A stretch of DNA of 64,000 bases. Source: Streptomyces sp. NBC_00659. Lineage in GTDB: Bacteria > Actinomycetota > Actinomycetes > Streptomycetales > Streptomycetaceae. The translations under genes and the position numbers were made by a program. Below are positions 17,452-26,425 of the stretch, piece after piece (position 1 is the first letter of the stretch; each line of letters opens with the position of its first letter). The stretch spans positions 992,001-1,056,000 of the forward strand of contig NZ_CP109031.1 in the NCBI RefSeq assembly GCF_036226925.1. Reading direction: 5' to 3'. Below the pieces are notes generated by a model. That model did not search any database and was not told where the DNA came from. It saw only the letters and a program-made list of their open reading frames with translations.

Positions 17452-18750
17452 TCAGCCGCCGTCGCCCGCGGCGGGAGAGGAACCGGGCGACTCCGGCGAC
17501 TGTTCGCCGGACGACGAGCCGGACGCCGGGGCCGACTCCGTCACGGGCGGCGGGGGCTCGCTGGAAGGACTCTCCGGTTCCACCGAGGACGGCGCGGAGG
17601 AGGACGATTCGGAGGAGGACGACGACGGGGACGAACTCTCGGACGACGGCGAGTTCGAGGTCGAGGTCGAGGCCGACGGGGACTCGGAGCCCGAGTCACT
17701 GACCGACGGCGAGGGCTTCACCGGGGGGTGCGTCTTCTTGTCCTTGTCCACGTCGTCGCCCCGGTGCCGCTCGATCCACTCGTTGCTCTCGGGGTCGTAG
17801 AGCACGAACACGTTGATGACCGTCGTCGACGGCGCGACGGCCACGGAGTTCTGCGGACGGTACGACGGCCACGGGTCGCCCGTCGTCTTGACGTTGCCCT
17901 TCTGCGGTACCGGTTCGAGCAGCGGGTTGCCGCAGGCACAGCGCACCCGGGGCACACCGCGGGAGTCCACGAGGACGGCCGTGCCTGTCTGGAGGACCGC
18001 CTGGTAGCTGGTGGGGGCGCCGTTGCGGTAGCCGTGGTTGGTGACACGGGTGTCCAGGCGCAGTTGTACGGGGGTCAGGGAGCGCAGATACACCGGGACC
18101 GCGTTCGGCTGGATGCCCTCGACCGAGGCGAAGGCCTTGTTCTTGGCGGGGTCCGCCTTCAGCGCGCTGACCTGCTTCTCGACGTCGCAGCTCGACACGT
18201 TGCGCGTACCGCCGTAGAGGCCGGGCGCGTTGCCGCTGTAGGTGCCGGCCTTGCCGGCGGGCGCAGACGAGGCCGATGCCGTGGGCGTCTCCGACTCGAT
18301 GGAACTGTCGTTGGCGGTCGACTCGGTGAACGGGTCGGGCCCCGACTTGTCCGCGGACTGCGCGAAGACCTCGCTGCCGGCGTTCTTGGCCCCGCCGCCG
18401 CTGTTGGTGAACACCAGTCCCAGGATCACCGCCGCCGCCACGACACCGGTGATCAGCGCGACCCGCGGCGCCGACCGCCACCAGGGCCGTTCGGGTCCCC
18501 CACCCGGTCCACCCGGTCCACCGGCGCCACCGCCGGGCCCCTCGGGACCCGAGCCACCGCCACCCGTACCGCCCCCTCCCGTACCACCGCTTCCCGGTCC
18601 ACCGGCTCCGTCGCCCGCACCGGAAGCGCCGCTGGGCGGTCCCGCGGGCGGAAAGTTGACGGGCTGGGTGGGGCTCGGCTGCGACGGGCCCGACAGCGGG
18701 CCCGAAGGCGGTCCTGTGGGGCGGCCGGAGGACGGCGGTTCGACGCTCAC
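17452..18750 (-). CDS. Membrane-anchored DUF6777-like protein with disordered tails
   Basis: The 432-residue protein has a Pro/Gly-rich cytoplasmic N-terminus (about 1-88, with GGTGGGGTGGGGSG runs), one transmembrane helix (about 95-115) and an extracellular domain (about 175-330). That domain has SSCDVEKQVSAL, RVRCACGNPL and a VLYDPESNEWI strand. A Ser/Pro-rich tail of about 90 residues follows. I recall the globular part as the Streptomyces domain DUF6777, of unknown function. GTG at 18750 has AGGAG 8 bases upstream. It is divergent from the streptophobe gene and near a Ser/Thr kinase, which suggests envelope signalling. Confidence 0.8.
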   Translation of the reverse strand: MSVEPPSSGRPTGPPSGPLSGPSQPSPTQPVNFPPAGPPSGASGAGDGAGGPGSGGTGGGGTGGGGSGPEGPGGGAGGPGGPGGGPERPWWRSAPRVALITGVVAAAVILGLVFTNSGGGAKNAGSEVFAQSADKSGPDPFTESTANDSSIESETPTASASSAPAGKAGTYSGNAPGLYGGTRNVSSCDVEKQVSALKADPAKNKAFASVEGIQPNAVPVYLRSLTPVQLRLDTRVTNHGYRNGAPTSYQAVLQTGTAVLVDSRGVPRVRCACGNPLLEPVPQKGNVKTTGDPWPSYRPQNSVAVAPSTTVINVFVLYDPESNEWIERHRGDDVDKDKKTHPPVKPSPSVSDSGSESPSASTSTSNSPSSESSSPSSSSSESSSSAPSSVEPESPSSEPPPPVTESAPASGSSSGEQSPESPGSSPAAGDGG

Positions 18751-18900
18751 AAGCTCTTCTCCTGATGGAGGGATGCGGTGGCACCGAGGTGCTTTTGTGC
18801 TGCTTTCCTACATAACGAACCCATTGTGTGCCCCGGTCCGCCGGTGCCCGCAAGCCGACGCGGTCGGCTCTCCCGAGGGGCGGACGGTGTCGGTGCTGCT

Positions 18901-18906
18901 TAGCGT
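18901..18906 (+). promoter_or_regulatory. -10 element of a leaderless promoter
   Basis: TAGCGT fits the TANNNT -10 pattern and ends 6 bases before the GTG at 18913. Transcription would start at or next to the start codon, and no ribosome binding site is visible. This decides the start of the streptophobe gene. Confidence 0.5.
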
Positions 18907-18912
18907 GGCAGC

Positions 18913-20214
18913 GTGAGTCCCCAGACACCGTCCGCCCAGCCGGGCCACAGCAGCGGCGCAGGTCCGGCCGCCCGTCACGGCTGGCTCCAGGCCCTCGTGG
19001 CCGTACTGGCCGGTCTGGTCCTGATGACTGTGGTCGCCGCTCTCGGCCTGTGGGCCTCCGGGGCAACCGACCTCCCCGACAACGCCTATCCGCGGGTGGT
19101 CGCGGCCACCCTGGTCACGGCGGTCGGCGGGACCATCGAGCTCACCGGCGACGCGGGAGCCATCGCCGAGACGAAGGCGGCCCTCACGGTGATTCCGCTG
19201 TCGGTGACCCTGACCGGGGCGCTGGCGCTCGGGGCGGGATTCCTGCGGCCGCTGCGGCACCGCGCCGTCGCCGGGGCGACGGAGCTGGCCGGCTGGGCCG
19301 GACGGCTCGCCGTCCTGTGGCTGCTCGTCCTGATCGGGCTGGCGCTCGCGGCCCGCCAGAACTTCACCATCGACCTCGGGGACGGCACCATCGGCGCCAT
19401 CGGCGACCTGTTCGGCGCAACGCCCGAGGTGGGTTTCAAGGCCGCCATGGCACCGACGCTGGTGTTCGGGGTGCTGTGGCTCGCCGGCGTCTTCGTGATC
19501 GCTCTGCTGGTCTCCCGCGGTGCGCCGCTCCCGGCCCGGCTGCTGCGCTTCCAGGAATCGGTGCGGCCTGTCGCGTACGCCATGGTGATCCTGCTGCTCG
19601 CCTGCGTGGGCCTCGGCGTGGTCATCGGACTGGTCGTGGCGGCGACCCGCGGGCATCCGGCCGAGACCTTCGCCGTGATGCTCCTCGGTCTTCCCAATGT
19701 CGTCTGGCTCGCGTTCACCATCGGGCTGGGCGCCACCTGGAACGGACGGGTGGACGGGCCTTTCGGACTGCCGATGCCGCACATCCTCGACGAGGTGCTG
19801 CGCACTCCGGACGTGTCCGCGCTCAACCTCGGCTCCCTCGCCGACTACGACGGCAGGATCTGGTGGCTGGTGGTCGTCGACGCCGTACTGCTGCTCGGGG
19901 CGGCGTTCCTGATGGCGGCCCGCTCACCGGCCCGGACGCGGGCCTGGCAGCACGCCGTCCGCATGGCGGTCGCGCTGGCGCTGACGGTGCTCATGATCTG
20001 CCTGCTGGGCCGGATCTCGGCGCACTACGGCCTGTCGATCCTCGGCCTCGGTGACATCGGCGGAGGCCTGAAGGGGGAGCTCTTCCTGAAGCCCCAGGTG
20101 TGGGGTGCCCTCGGCCTCGCCGTGCTGTGGGGGCTGGTCGCCGGTTTCCTGGGTGCCCTCCTGGCCAAGGGGGTCCGGCGCAAGGGCGAGGTCGGGTCCA
20201 CCGGCCGCCGATGA
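18913..20214 (+). CDS. Streptophobe family integral membrane protein
   Basis: The 433-residue protein has a short polar N-terminus followed by about ten hydrophobic helices from residue 24 on, with short loops such as GATDLPDNAYP. It matches the actinobacterial streptophobe family, whose function is unknown. GTG at 18913 is chosen because of the adjacent -10 hexamer. It sits between a DUF6777-like protein and a kinase/FHA-ABC operon, a combination that suggests one envelope-related module. There is no terminator before the convergent kinase gene. Confidence 0.78.
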   Translation: MSPQTPSAQPGHSSGAGPAARHGWLQALVAVLAGLVLMTVVAALGLWASGATDLPDNAYPRVVAATLVTAVGGTIELTGDAGAIAETKAALTVIPLSVTLTGALALGAGFLRPLRHRAVAGATELAGWAGRLAVLWLLVLIGLALAARQNFTIDLGDGTIGAIGDLFGATPEVGFKAAMAPTLVFGVLWLAGVFVIALLVSRGAPLPARLLRFQESVRPVAYAMVILLLACVGLGVVIGLVVAATRGHPAETFAVMLLGLPNVVWLAFTIGLGATWNGRVDGPFGLPMPHILDEVLRTPDVSALNLGSLADYDGRIWWLVVVDAVLLLGAAFLMAARSPARTRAWQHAVRMAVALALTVLMICLLGRISAHYGLSILGLGDIGGGLKGELFLKPQVWGALGLAVLWGLVAGFLGALLAKGVRRKGEVGSTGRR

Positions 20215-20269
20215 CCGATACCGACGGCTGACGACGCACGACGCACGGCGCACGGCTGGCGGTGGCGCC

Positions 20270-21268
20270 TCAGCCCCGGAACACCGGCCGGGCCCAGACC
20301 GGCGGCTGCGGCACGGGCCCCGGGCCGCCGGACGCCACCTCGGCCTCCGTGCTCGACCCGGTGCCGCTCCCGGTCACCGGGCCGCGTGCGGCGACCCGCA
20401 GCGCGCTGACGAAGGCCAGGCACGAGTCGTACCGGTCGTCCGGACTCTTGGCGAGCGCCTTCGCGAGGACCGCGTCGACCGCCTCCGGGATGTCGGGGCG
20501 ATGCGTGGTCAGGGCCGGCGGCTGGTCGTACTGGTGGGCCCACAGCAGCGCCATGTCGTCGTCGCGCTGGAAGGGCGGATGGCCTGCCATCGTCTCGTAG
20601 ACGACACAGCCGAGGCTGTAGACGTCGCAGCGGCCGTCGACCGGCTTGCCTGAGATCTGCTCCGGCGCCACGTAGTCGAGGGTGCCGACGAACTGTCCGA
20701 CGCTCGTGAACCCGGTCAGCGACAGGGACTTCTTGGTCAGTCCGAAGTCCGTGAGATAGACGTGTTCGGGGTGGTCGCTGTCGGTGCCCTGGGCCACCAG
20801 GATGTTGCCGGGTTTCACGTCCCGGTGCACCAGGCCGTGGTCGTGCGCCGCGTCGAGCGCGGAGGCGACCTGGATGCCGATCCGGGCGGCCACGGTGACC
20901 GTCAGCGGGCCCTCACGGTCGAGAAGATGGCGCAGGTCGCGTCCGGCCACGTAACGCATGGCGATGTAGAGGACGCCGTCCGTCTCGCCCGCCTCGAACA
21001 CGGGCACGATGTGTGGGTGGTCGATCGCGGCGGCCACCCGTGACTCGTGGGTGAAGCGGCCGCGGAAGGTGTCGTTCCGGGCGAGTTCCGGGGCGAGCAG
21101 TTTGAGAGCGACCGTGCGGTCCAGACGCAGGTCCTTGGCCTGGTAGACGACGGCCATCCCGCCGCGGCCGATCTCCCGCTCGATCCGGTAGCCCGCGATC
21201 TGCCGTCCGATCAGGTCGGAGGGCCGCCCCGAGAACGGGCTGGTGTCCCGCCCGGACGTCTCGTCCAT
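20270..21268 (-). CDS. Soluble Hanks-type Ser/Thr protein kinase
   Basis: The 332-residue protein has a complete kinase domain: Gly-rich loop GRGGMAVVY (35-43), Lys56 (VALKLL), HRDVKPGN (148-155), DFG (174-176) and VAPEQ with GTLDYVAPEQISG. There is no transmembrane helix or PASTA domain; the tail after about 290 is low complexity. It is the last gene of an operon with an FHA-ABC transporter. That matches the Mycobacterium PknF-Rv1747 pair, in which the kinase phosphorylates the transporter and its FHA domains bind the phosphothreonines. Confidence 0.92.
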   Translation of the reverse strand: MDETSGRDTSPFSGRPSDLIGRQIAGYRIEREIGRGGMAVVYQAKDLRLDRTVALKLLAPELARNDTFRGRFTHESRVAAAIDHPHIVPVFEAGETDGVLYIAMRYVAGRDLRHLLDREGPLTVTVAARIGIQVASALDAAHDHGLVHRDVKPGNILVAQGTDSDHPEHVYLTDFGLTKKSLSLTGFTSVGQFVGTLDYVAPEQISGKPVDGRCDVYSLGCVVYETMAGHPPFQRDDDMALLWAHQYDQPPALTTHRPDIPEAVDAVLAKALAKSPDDRYDSCLAFVSALRVAARGPVTGSGTGSSTEAEVASGGPGPVPQPPVWARPVFRG

Positions 21269-21302
21269 CAGCCGTCACCCCGTTCCCGCCCCGCGCCGTG
21301 CA

Positions 21303-22172
21303 TCAGTCCTCGCTCCCGTCGTCGCCGTCGTCGCCGTCGTCACCGCCGAAAGTGACCAGGCGGGTGGGCTCGTGTCCGCCGGGAGGCCCGCCCCGTGGCC
21401 CGCTGGGGGGCCCGCCGGGGGCGGGCTCCCGCACGATCCGCGTCGGCTCCGCCTGGCGCTCGCGCGCCGTGCTCGGCCCCTGCGACCGATCCCGCTCCTG
21501 CCGCCGGTCGGAACCCTGCGACCGGCCGGGTTCCTGCGACGGGTCGCGCTCCGGACCCCGATCCTGCTCCGGACCCCGGTCCTGCTCCGTGCCCCGGTCC
21601 CGCGACGGTGCCCGGTCCCGCGACGGTTCCTGTTCCCGCGACGGTTCCTGTTCCCGGGGCCGGTGGGCACTCTCGCGTCGCGCGGTCGAGGGGGTGCGCT
21701 CGGCCGCGAAGGTGCTCAGCCGCGTCCCGTCGCAGTACACCCACCGCTCGTGCTCGCCGTCGTACAGCCACAGCGACTCGCCGTCGACGACCACACCGAT
21801 CCGGCTGCCCAGCGTCCGGGCACGGAAGTTCTCGGCCTCGAGCTGCCCGGACGCCAGTTCCTCGGCCGCCTGCCGGTAGTCGGTGAGCGCCTGCTCGACG
21901 CGGGCCAGCAACGGGCGCGGATCGGCCGTGCGGGCGAGCGGACGGGTCGCCGCCGGCGGTAGCTGCGGTACGGCGATCAACAGGCGGCCGTCGACCCAGG
22001 CCGACCAGCCGTTCGCGCACACGATCCGCCCCCAGTCGCCGAGCCGGTCGACGAGTTCGACCGGCAGGAGCGCGTCCAGGGGAACGGTCGGGCGGGACGG
22101 GTCGGGCGACTCCCAGGCGGGCAGCCCGTCCTGCGGAACGACATGCGTCGGGCGGAAGCCGGGGGTCGTCAT
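21303..22172 (-). CDS. Uncharacterised protein with disordered tail and repeated EPTR(I/L)V motifs
   Basis: The 289-residue protein has a folded N-terminal half (about 1-155) that I cannot assign, with CANGWSAWVDGRLLIAVP and GESLWLYDGEHERWVY. A charged Arg/Glu/Pro/Ser repeat region follows (EQEPSRDR units, 170-230). The tail carries EPTRIV and EPTRLV before an acidic GDDGDDGDD end. In both motifs Val is at +3 from Thr, the spacing FHA domains read. It lies 6 bases after the FHA-ABC gene and 34 before the kinase gene, so it is a candidate phospho-adaptor (inference). Confidence 0.78.
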   Translation of the reverse strand: MTTPGFRPTHVVPQDGLPAWESPDPSRPTVPLDALLPVELVDRLGDWGRIVCANGWSAWVDGRLLIAVPQLPPAATRPLARTADPRPLLARVEQALTDYRQAAEELASGQLEAENFRARTLGSRIGVVVDGESLWLYDGEHERWVYCDGTRLSTFAAERTPSTARRESAHRPREQEPSREQEPSRDRAPSRDRGTEQDRGPEQDRGPERDPSQEPGRSQGSDRRQERDRSQGPSTARERQAEPTRIVREPAPGGPPSGPRGGPPGGHEPTRLVTFGGDDGDDGDDGSED

Positions 22173-22178
22173 CGGCGG

Positions 22179-24521
22179 CTACTTCCGCATGACCGCGGGC
22201 TCGTGCCGTCGCAGCAGCCGGGCGACCAGCCAGCCGAAGACGACGGAGAGCACCACGAGCATGCCCATGTTGATGAGCCACGCGCTGGTCGAGTGCCGGA
22301 ACATCGGGTCGCCGGTCAGCTCGCCGGGCACGATCCGGGCGAGCCCGATGGTCCCGGCCATCGCGCCCAGGGCCCAGCGGGAGGGCACGAGCCAGGAGAG
22401 CTGCTCCAGACCGGGCACACCGTGCAGCTTCAGCAGGGCGCCGCAGAACACCACCTGGACGATGGCCAGCAGCACCAGCAGCGGCATCGTCACCTCCTCC
22501 TTGCGCACCACGGCGGAGACGAGGAGGCCGAGCATCATCGCGGTGAAGGCGAGCAGGGCCACCGCCAGCGTGATCTCCAGGAGGGGTGGCATCAGGACGC
22601 CTTCACCCCCGGGGGCGTTGAGGTCGACGCCGAACAGGCCGACGAGGGTGAGCACGACGGCCTGGAGCACGGTGATGGTGCCGAGGACGACGACCTTGGA
22701 CATCAGGTACGCCGATCTGGACAGGCCGACGGCCCGTTCTCGCTGGTAGATCGTCCGTTCCTTGACGAGTTCGCGCACGGCGTTGGCCGCGCCGGTCAGC
22801 ACGCCGCCGACGCACAGGATGAGCAGCGCGTTCATCGCCGTCTCCTGGGTCAGCTTGCCTCCCGCCAGCGCCCGCGCCATCGCGCCCATCACGAACGGCA
22901 GGGCGATCATGATGGCGAGGAAGGTCCGGTCGGCCCCGAGCGCGGCGGCGTAGCGGCGGACCAGGGTGCGGAGCTGGGAGCCCCAGCTCTGGGCCTTCGG
23001 CGGCGGTCCGACGAGGGCTCCGGTGGCCGCGTCCGGCATCTTCGGCTGCGAGGTCGACTTGTCGATGTACTGACCATGGAACGGCGAGTCCTGGTACTCC
23101 CCCGCCCAGTCACGGTCCGTGTCGCGCTCGAAGGCTTCGAACGCCTCGGGCCACTGCCGGTAGCCGAAGAAGGCCAGAGTGTCGTCGGGCGGCCCGTAAT
23201 AGGCCACCTTGCCGCCGGGTGCGAGGACCAGGAGCCGGTCGCAGACGTCCAGGCTGAGCACGCTGTGGGTGACCACGATGACGGTTCGGCCGTCGTCGGC
23301 GAGGCCGCGCAGCATGTGCATCACCGAGCGGTCCATACCCGGGTCGAGTCCGGAGGTCGGTTCGTCGAGGAAGAGCAGGGACGGCTTGGTGAGCAGTTCC
23401 AGGGCGACGCTGACACGCTTTCGCTGTCCGCCGGACAGGCTGTGGATGGGCTGGTCGGCACGTTGCCCCAGGCCCAGTTCGCCGATCACCTCGTCCACCC
23501 GCGCCAGGCGCTCCTCCTTGGCCGTGTCCTGCGGGAAGCGCAGTTCGGCGGCGTAGGTCAGCGCCCGGCGGACGGTCAGCTGGGCGTGCAGGATGTCGTC
23601 CTGCGGGACGAGGCCGATGCGCTGGCGCAGTTCGGCGTAGTCGCGGTAGAGGTCACGGCCGTCGTAGAGCACCGTGCCGTGGTCGGCGGGCCGCTGTCCG
23701 GTGAGCGCGTTCAGGAGCGTGGACTTGCCGGCGCCGCTCGGGCCGACGACGGCGAGCAGACATTTCTCGCCGACGGGAAACGACACCCGGTCCAGGAGCG
23801 TCTTGCGGCCCTTGTCCACCTCGACGGTGAGGTCCTGCACGTCGAGGGAGACCTCGCCGCTGTCGACGTACTCCTGCAGCTGGTCGCCGACGAGACAGAA
23901 CGCGGAGTGCCCGATGCCGACGATGTCACCGGGTGTGATCAGGGCGCGCTCGACGGGCTGTCCGTTGAGGAACGTGCCGTTGTGGCTGCCGAGGTCGACG
24001 ATCTCGTACGTCCCGTCGGGCCGGGCCTGCAGCTCGGCGTGGTTCCGCGAGACGATCAGGTCGTCGATGACGAGGTCGTTGTCGGCGCCACGGCCGATGC
24101 GGACGGTGCGGGACGGCAGCGGCCGTACGGTGGTCGGCTGCCTGAACGTACCGGTGGCGGCCGGCATGGAGACGGCCGAGGGGCGCTCCGCGGCAGGTGG
24201 CGGGCGGCGGACGAGGACGGCGCGCGGGCCGTCGGCGGGACTCCCGAAGCGGATCACGCTGCCGGGTCCGACGCCCCATTCGTGGACGCGTCGGCCGTCG
24301 GCGTACGTGCCGTTCGTGCTGTTCTCGTCCTCGAGCGTCCAGTGATCGGCCTGGGGCCGCAGCACCGCGTGGTGCCACGAGACCCGGACGTCGTCGATCA
24401 CGACGTCACACAGCGGATCGCGCCCGACGTGGTAGTCGTGGTCCGGGCTCATCACCGTCGAGCCCGTCTCGGTTTCGAGGACGAGCTCGGGTGCAGTCGC
24501 CGTGAGCGGCCTCTCTGCCAT
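22179..24521 (-). CDS. Double-FHA ABC transporter, Rv1747-like
   Basis: The 780-residue polypeptide has two FHA domains, an ABC ATPase and a six-helix membrane domain. FHA1 (about 15-100) has VGRDPLCDVV, SWHHA and NSTNGTY; FHA2 (about 135-215) has IGRGADNDLV, SRNHA and GSHNGTFLNG. The ATPase (about 225-460) has GPSGAGKST, the signature LSGGQRKR and LLFLDEPTSGLDPG. The membrane part covers about 555-775. In mycobacteria the homologue exports a cell-envelope component and is phosphorylated by PknF; a matching kinase is two genes downstream. ATG at 24521 starts the operon. Confidence 0.93.
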   Translation of the reverse strand: MAERPLTATAPELVLETETGSTVMSPDHDYHVGRDPLCDVVIDDVRVSWHHAVLRPQADHWTLEDENSTNGTYADGRRVHEWGVGPGSVIRFGSPADGPRAVLVRRPPPAAERPSAVSMPAATGTFRQPTTVRPLPSRTVRIGRGADNDLVIDDLIVSRNHAELQARPDGTYEIVDLGSHNGTFLNGQPVERALITPGDIVGIGHSAFCLVGDQLQEYVDSGEVSLDVQDLTVEVDKGRKTLLDRVSFPVGEKCLLAVVGPSGAGKSTLLNALTGQRPADHGTVLYDGRDLYRDYAELRQRIGLVPQDDILHAQLTVRRALTYAAELRFPQDTAKEERLARVDEVIGELGLGQRADQPIHSLSGGQRKRVSVALELLTKPSLLFLDEPTSGLDPGMDRSVMHMLRGLADDGRTVIVVTHSVLSLDVCDRLLVLAPGGKVAYYGPPDDTLAFFGYRQWPEAFEAFERDTDRDWAGEYQDSPFHGQYIDKSTSQPKMPDAATGALVGPPPKAQSWGSQLRTLVRRYAAALGADRTFLAIMIALPFVMGAMARALAGGKLTQETAMNALLILCVGGVLTGAANAVRELVKERTIYQRERAVGLSRSAYLMSKVVVLGTITVLQAVVLTLVGLFGVDLNAPGGEGVLMPPLLEITLAVALLAFTAMMLGLLVSAVVRKEEVTMPLLVLLAIVQVVFCGALLKLHGVPGLEQLSWLVPSRWALGAMAGTIGLARIVPGELTGDPMFRHSTSAWLINMGMLVVLSVVFGWLVARLLRRHEPAVMRK

Positions 24522-24589
24522 GCCTGAATTCTAACGATCCACCCACATAAGTGCCTGATCTGTGTTCGACAGCCGGGGCGCGCGAACGG

Positions 24590-25000
24590 TCAGGCGGCGG
24601 AGGTTCCGAGGACCGTGGCGGTGCGGTGCATGCGCAGCGCGTCCACCGATTCGGCGAGCAGTTCGTACTCGGTGGTGTCGTCGCTGGTGGAGACGCGGAC
24701 GAGTTTGCCCGCGGCCAACTCATCGGCGACCAGCTCCTGTTGCCCCGAGTCGCCGCACCAGGCGCGCAGCATCGTCGGGACGTCGGGAACACCGTCCCCC
24801 ACCGGGGCGATCGAGTTGGGCGGAAAGGTGGGATCCTCGGGCTGCGGATCGAGCCGTTCGGCCATCCAGGCCGCACGGTCCCGCATCCACCACAGGGCCA
24901 GCGCGAGGGTCGGCGCGCGATAGGTGCCGAGGGGTACGCCGACTCGCTGACCGCCGCACATGCCGTACGCGGTGACATGGCACAGGAATTCGTCGTGCAC
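24590..25000 (-). CDS. Uncharacterised 136-residue protein
   Basis: The protein starts MHDEFLCHVTAYGMCGGQR and contains ALALWWMRDRAAWMAERLDP and VRVSTSDDTTEYELLAES. No catalytic motif or membrane segment is evident and I cannot assign a family. GTG at 25000 has GGGGGA 5 bases upstream. It lies just upstream of the FHA-ABC operon in the same orientation, 68 bases away, and may be its first gene. Confidence 0.7.
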   Translation of the reverse strand: MHDEFLCHVTAYGMCGGQRVGVPLGTYRAPTLALALWWMRDRAAWMAERLDPQPEDPTFPPNSIAPVGDGVPDVPTMLRAWCGDSGQQELVADELAAGKLVRVSTSDDTTEYELLAESVDALRMHRTATVLGTSAA

Positions 25001-25207
25001 GATCTTCCCCCATTGGCGTCGCTCGTCGCCGGTCCGGCCTCACTTTCCCTGCGGCTCATGGGCGTTGCTCCGTGCAATTGCACAGGCATGGCTGAATTGC
25101 CCTACTGATTGAGTATCGTCACTACTGACACACTGTCACCACGTGAATTCAGCCAGTCTCTTGGCATATTCACCACCACGGTTGGCCGAAACGGCATCGA
25201 CAGCTTT

Positions 25208-25249
25208 CGCCGAGTTCCCCGACGCGGTCACACGTCGGGGAACTCGGCG
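25208..25249 (-). terminator. Strong hairpin terminator of the aldo/keto reductase gene
   Basis: A 17-bp perfect stem (25208-25224 with 25233-25249, starting CGCCGAGTTCCCCGACG) closes an 8-base loop. It begins 33 bases after the aldo/keto reductase stop on the minus strand. It also insulates that gene from the upstream region of the 24590-25000 gene. The remaining spacer between these genes shows nothing else. Confidence 0.88.
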
Positions 25250-25282
25250 TACACCCGCGGGCGCGCCCCGCGCTCTAAGCCC

Positions 25283-26275
25283 CTACGCCCTGACCAGCGC
25301 GTCGATCCGCGTGAGTTCGTCCTCGGTGAAGTCCAGGTTGGCGACGGCCTCGACGCTGTCCTCCAACTGCCGCGGGCTGCTGGCGCCGACGAGGGCCGAG
25401 GTGACCCGGCCGCCGCGCAGCACCCAGGCCAGCGCGAGCTGGGCCAGCGACTGACCACGGGACTTGGCGATCTCGTCGAGGGTCCGCAGCCGGCCCACGA
25501 GATCCTCGGTGACCGTGTCCTCGCTCAGGAACGGGCTGTCGCTCGCGGCCCGCGAGTCCTCCGGGATGCCGTCGAGATAGCGGCCGGTGAGCAGGCCCTG
25601 CTCCAGCGGCGAGTACGCGATGGAACCCACCTGGAGCTCGTCGAGCGCGTCCAGCAGCCCCTCGTCCTCGGGGCGGCGGTCGAGCATCGAGTAGCGCGGC
25701 TGGTGGATGAGCAGCGGGGTGCCCAGCTCGGCCAGGATCCGGGCGGCTTCACGGGTCTGCTCCGCCGAATAGTTCGAGACGCCGACGTACAGCGCCTTGC
25801 CCTGCTGGACGGCCGAGTGCAGGGCGCCCATCGTCTCCTCCAGCGGAGTCTCCGGGTCGGGGCGGTGCGAGTAGAAGATGTCGACGTGGTCGAGGCCCAT
25901 CCGGCCCAGGCTCTGGTCGAGCGAGGACAGCAGGTACTTGCGCGAGCCCCATTCGCCGTACGGGCCCGGCCACATCAGATAGCCGGCCTTGGTCGAGACG
26001 ATCAGCTCGTCGCGGTGGTGCGCGAAATCCGCCTTCAGGGCGTCACCGAGGGCGGACTCGGCCGCGCCGGGCGGCGGGCCGTAGTTGTTGGCCAGGTCGA
26101 AGTGGGTGACACCGAGGTCGAAGGCGCGGCGCAGGATCGCGCGCTGGACGTCCACGGGCCGGTCGGGGCCGAAGTTGTGCCACAGACCGAGCGACAGCGC
26201 GGGCAGCTTCAGGCCGCTGCGTCCGGTGCGCCGGTAGGGCATGTCCGCGTAGCGGTCGGGGTGCGGGGTGTACAA
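25283..26275 (-). CDS. Aldo/keto reductase, YghZ-like (L-glyceraldehyde 3-phosphate reductase type)
   Basis: The 330-residue TIM-barrel oxidoreductase begins YTPHPDRYADMPYRRTGRSG and continues LKLPALSLGLWHNFG, which is the E. coli YghZ N-terminus almost word for word. That enzyme reduces L-glyceraldehyde 3-phosphate and methylglyoxal with NADPH. The catalytic Tyr is in DLANNYGPPPG and the catalytic His in DIFYSHRPD. TTG at 26275 is chosen because AGGAG lies 6 bases upstream; an ATG further in would remove conserved residues. It is divergent from a LysR gene that probably controls it. Confidence 0.9.
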   Translation of the reverse strand: MYTPHPDRYADMPYRRTGRSGLKLPALSLGLWHNFGPDRPVDVQRAILRRAFDLGVTHFDLANNYGPPPGAAESALGDALKADFAHHRDELIVSTKAGYLMWPGPYGEWGSRKYLLSSLDQSLGRMGLDHVDIFYSHRPDPETPLEETMGALHSAVQQGKALYVGVSNYSAEQTREAARILAELGTPLLIHQPRYSMLDRRPEDEGLLDALDELQVGSIAYSPLEQGLLTGRYLDGIPEDSRAASDSPFLSEDTVTEDLVGRLRTLDEIAKSRGQSLAQLALAWVLRGGRVTSALVGASSPRQLEDSVEAVANLDFTEDELTRIDALVRA

Positions 26276-26361
26276 CGCGTACTCCTGAGAGGCCGGGGAA
26301 ACAGGCTGCCTCCACTCTCGCGCGCCCCGCGGGCAGCGGTCCAACGGAAGGATCGGATGGC

Positions 26362-26384
26362 ATTGAGCGATCCCGCTTCTCAAT
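26362..26384. promoter_or_regulatory. LysR-type operator in divergent promoter
   Basis: ATTGAG (26362-26367) and CTCAAT (26379-26384) are exact complements separated by 11 bases, the classic T-N11-A LysR box. The site lies between the divergent aldo/keto reductase and LysR genes, 42 bases from the LysR ATG. Confidence 0.65.
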
Positions 26385-26425
26385 CGGTCCGGGCGCCCCT
26401 CGGTCGGCGCCTACCCTTGCCTCTC

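Noticed and set aside
16975..18765. Long plus-strand open frame (596 codons) across popR and the DUF6777-like gene
   Set aside because: It is antisense to two well-supported genes, is extremely Arg/Gly-rich, and exists because third-position GC bias suppresses stops on the opposite strand.
22143..24527. 794-codon plus-strand frame antisense to the FHA-ABC gene
   Set aside because: Composition is Gly/Arg/His/Gln-rich with no domain, and the opposite strand encodes a complete Rv1747-like protein.
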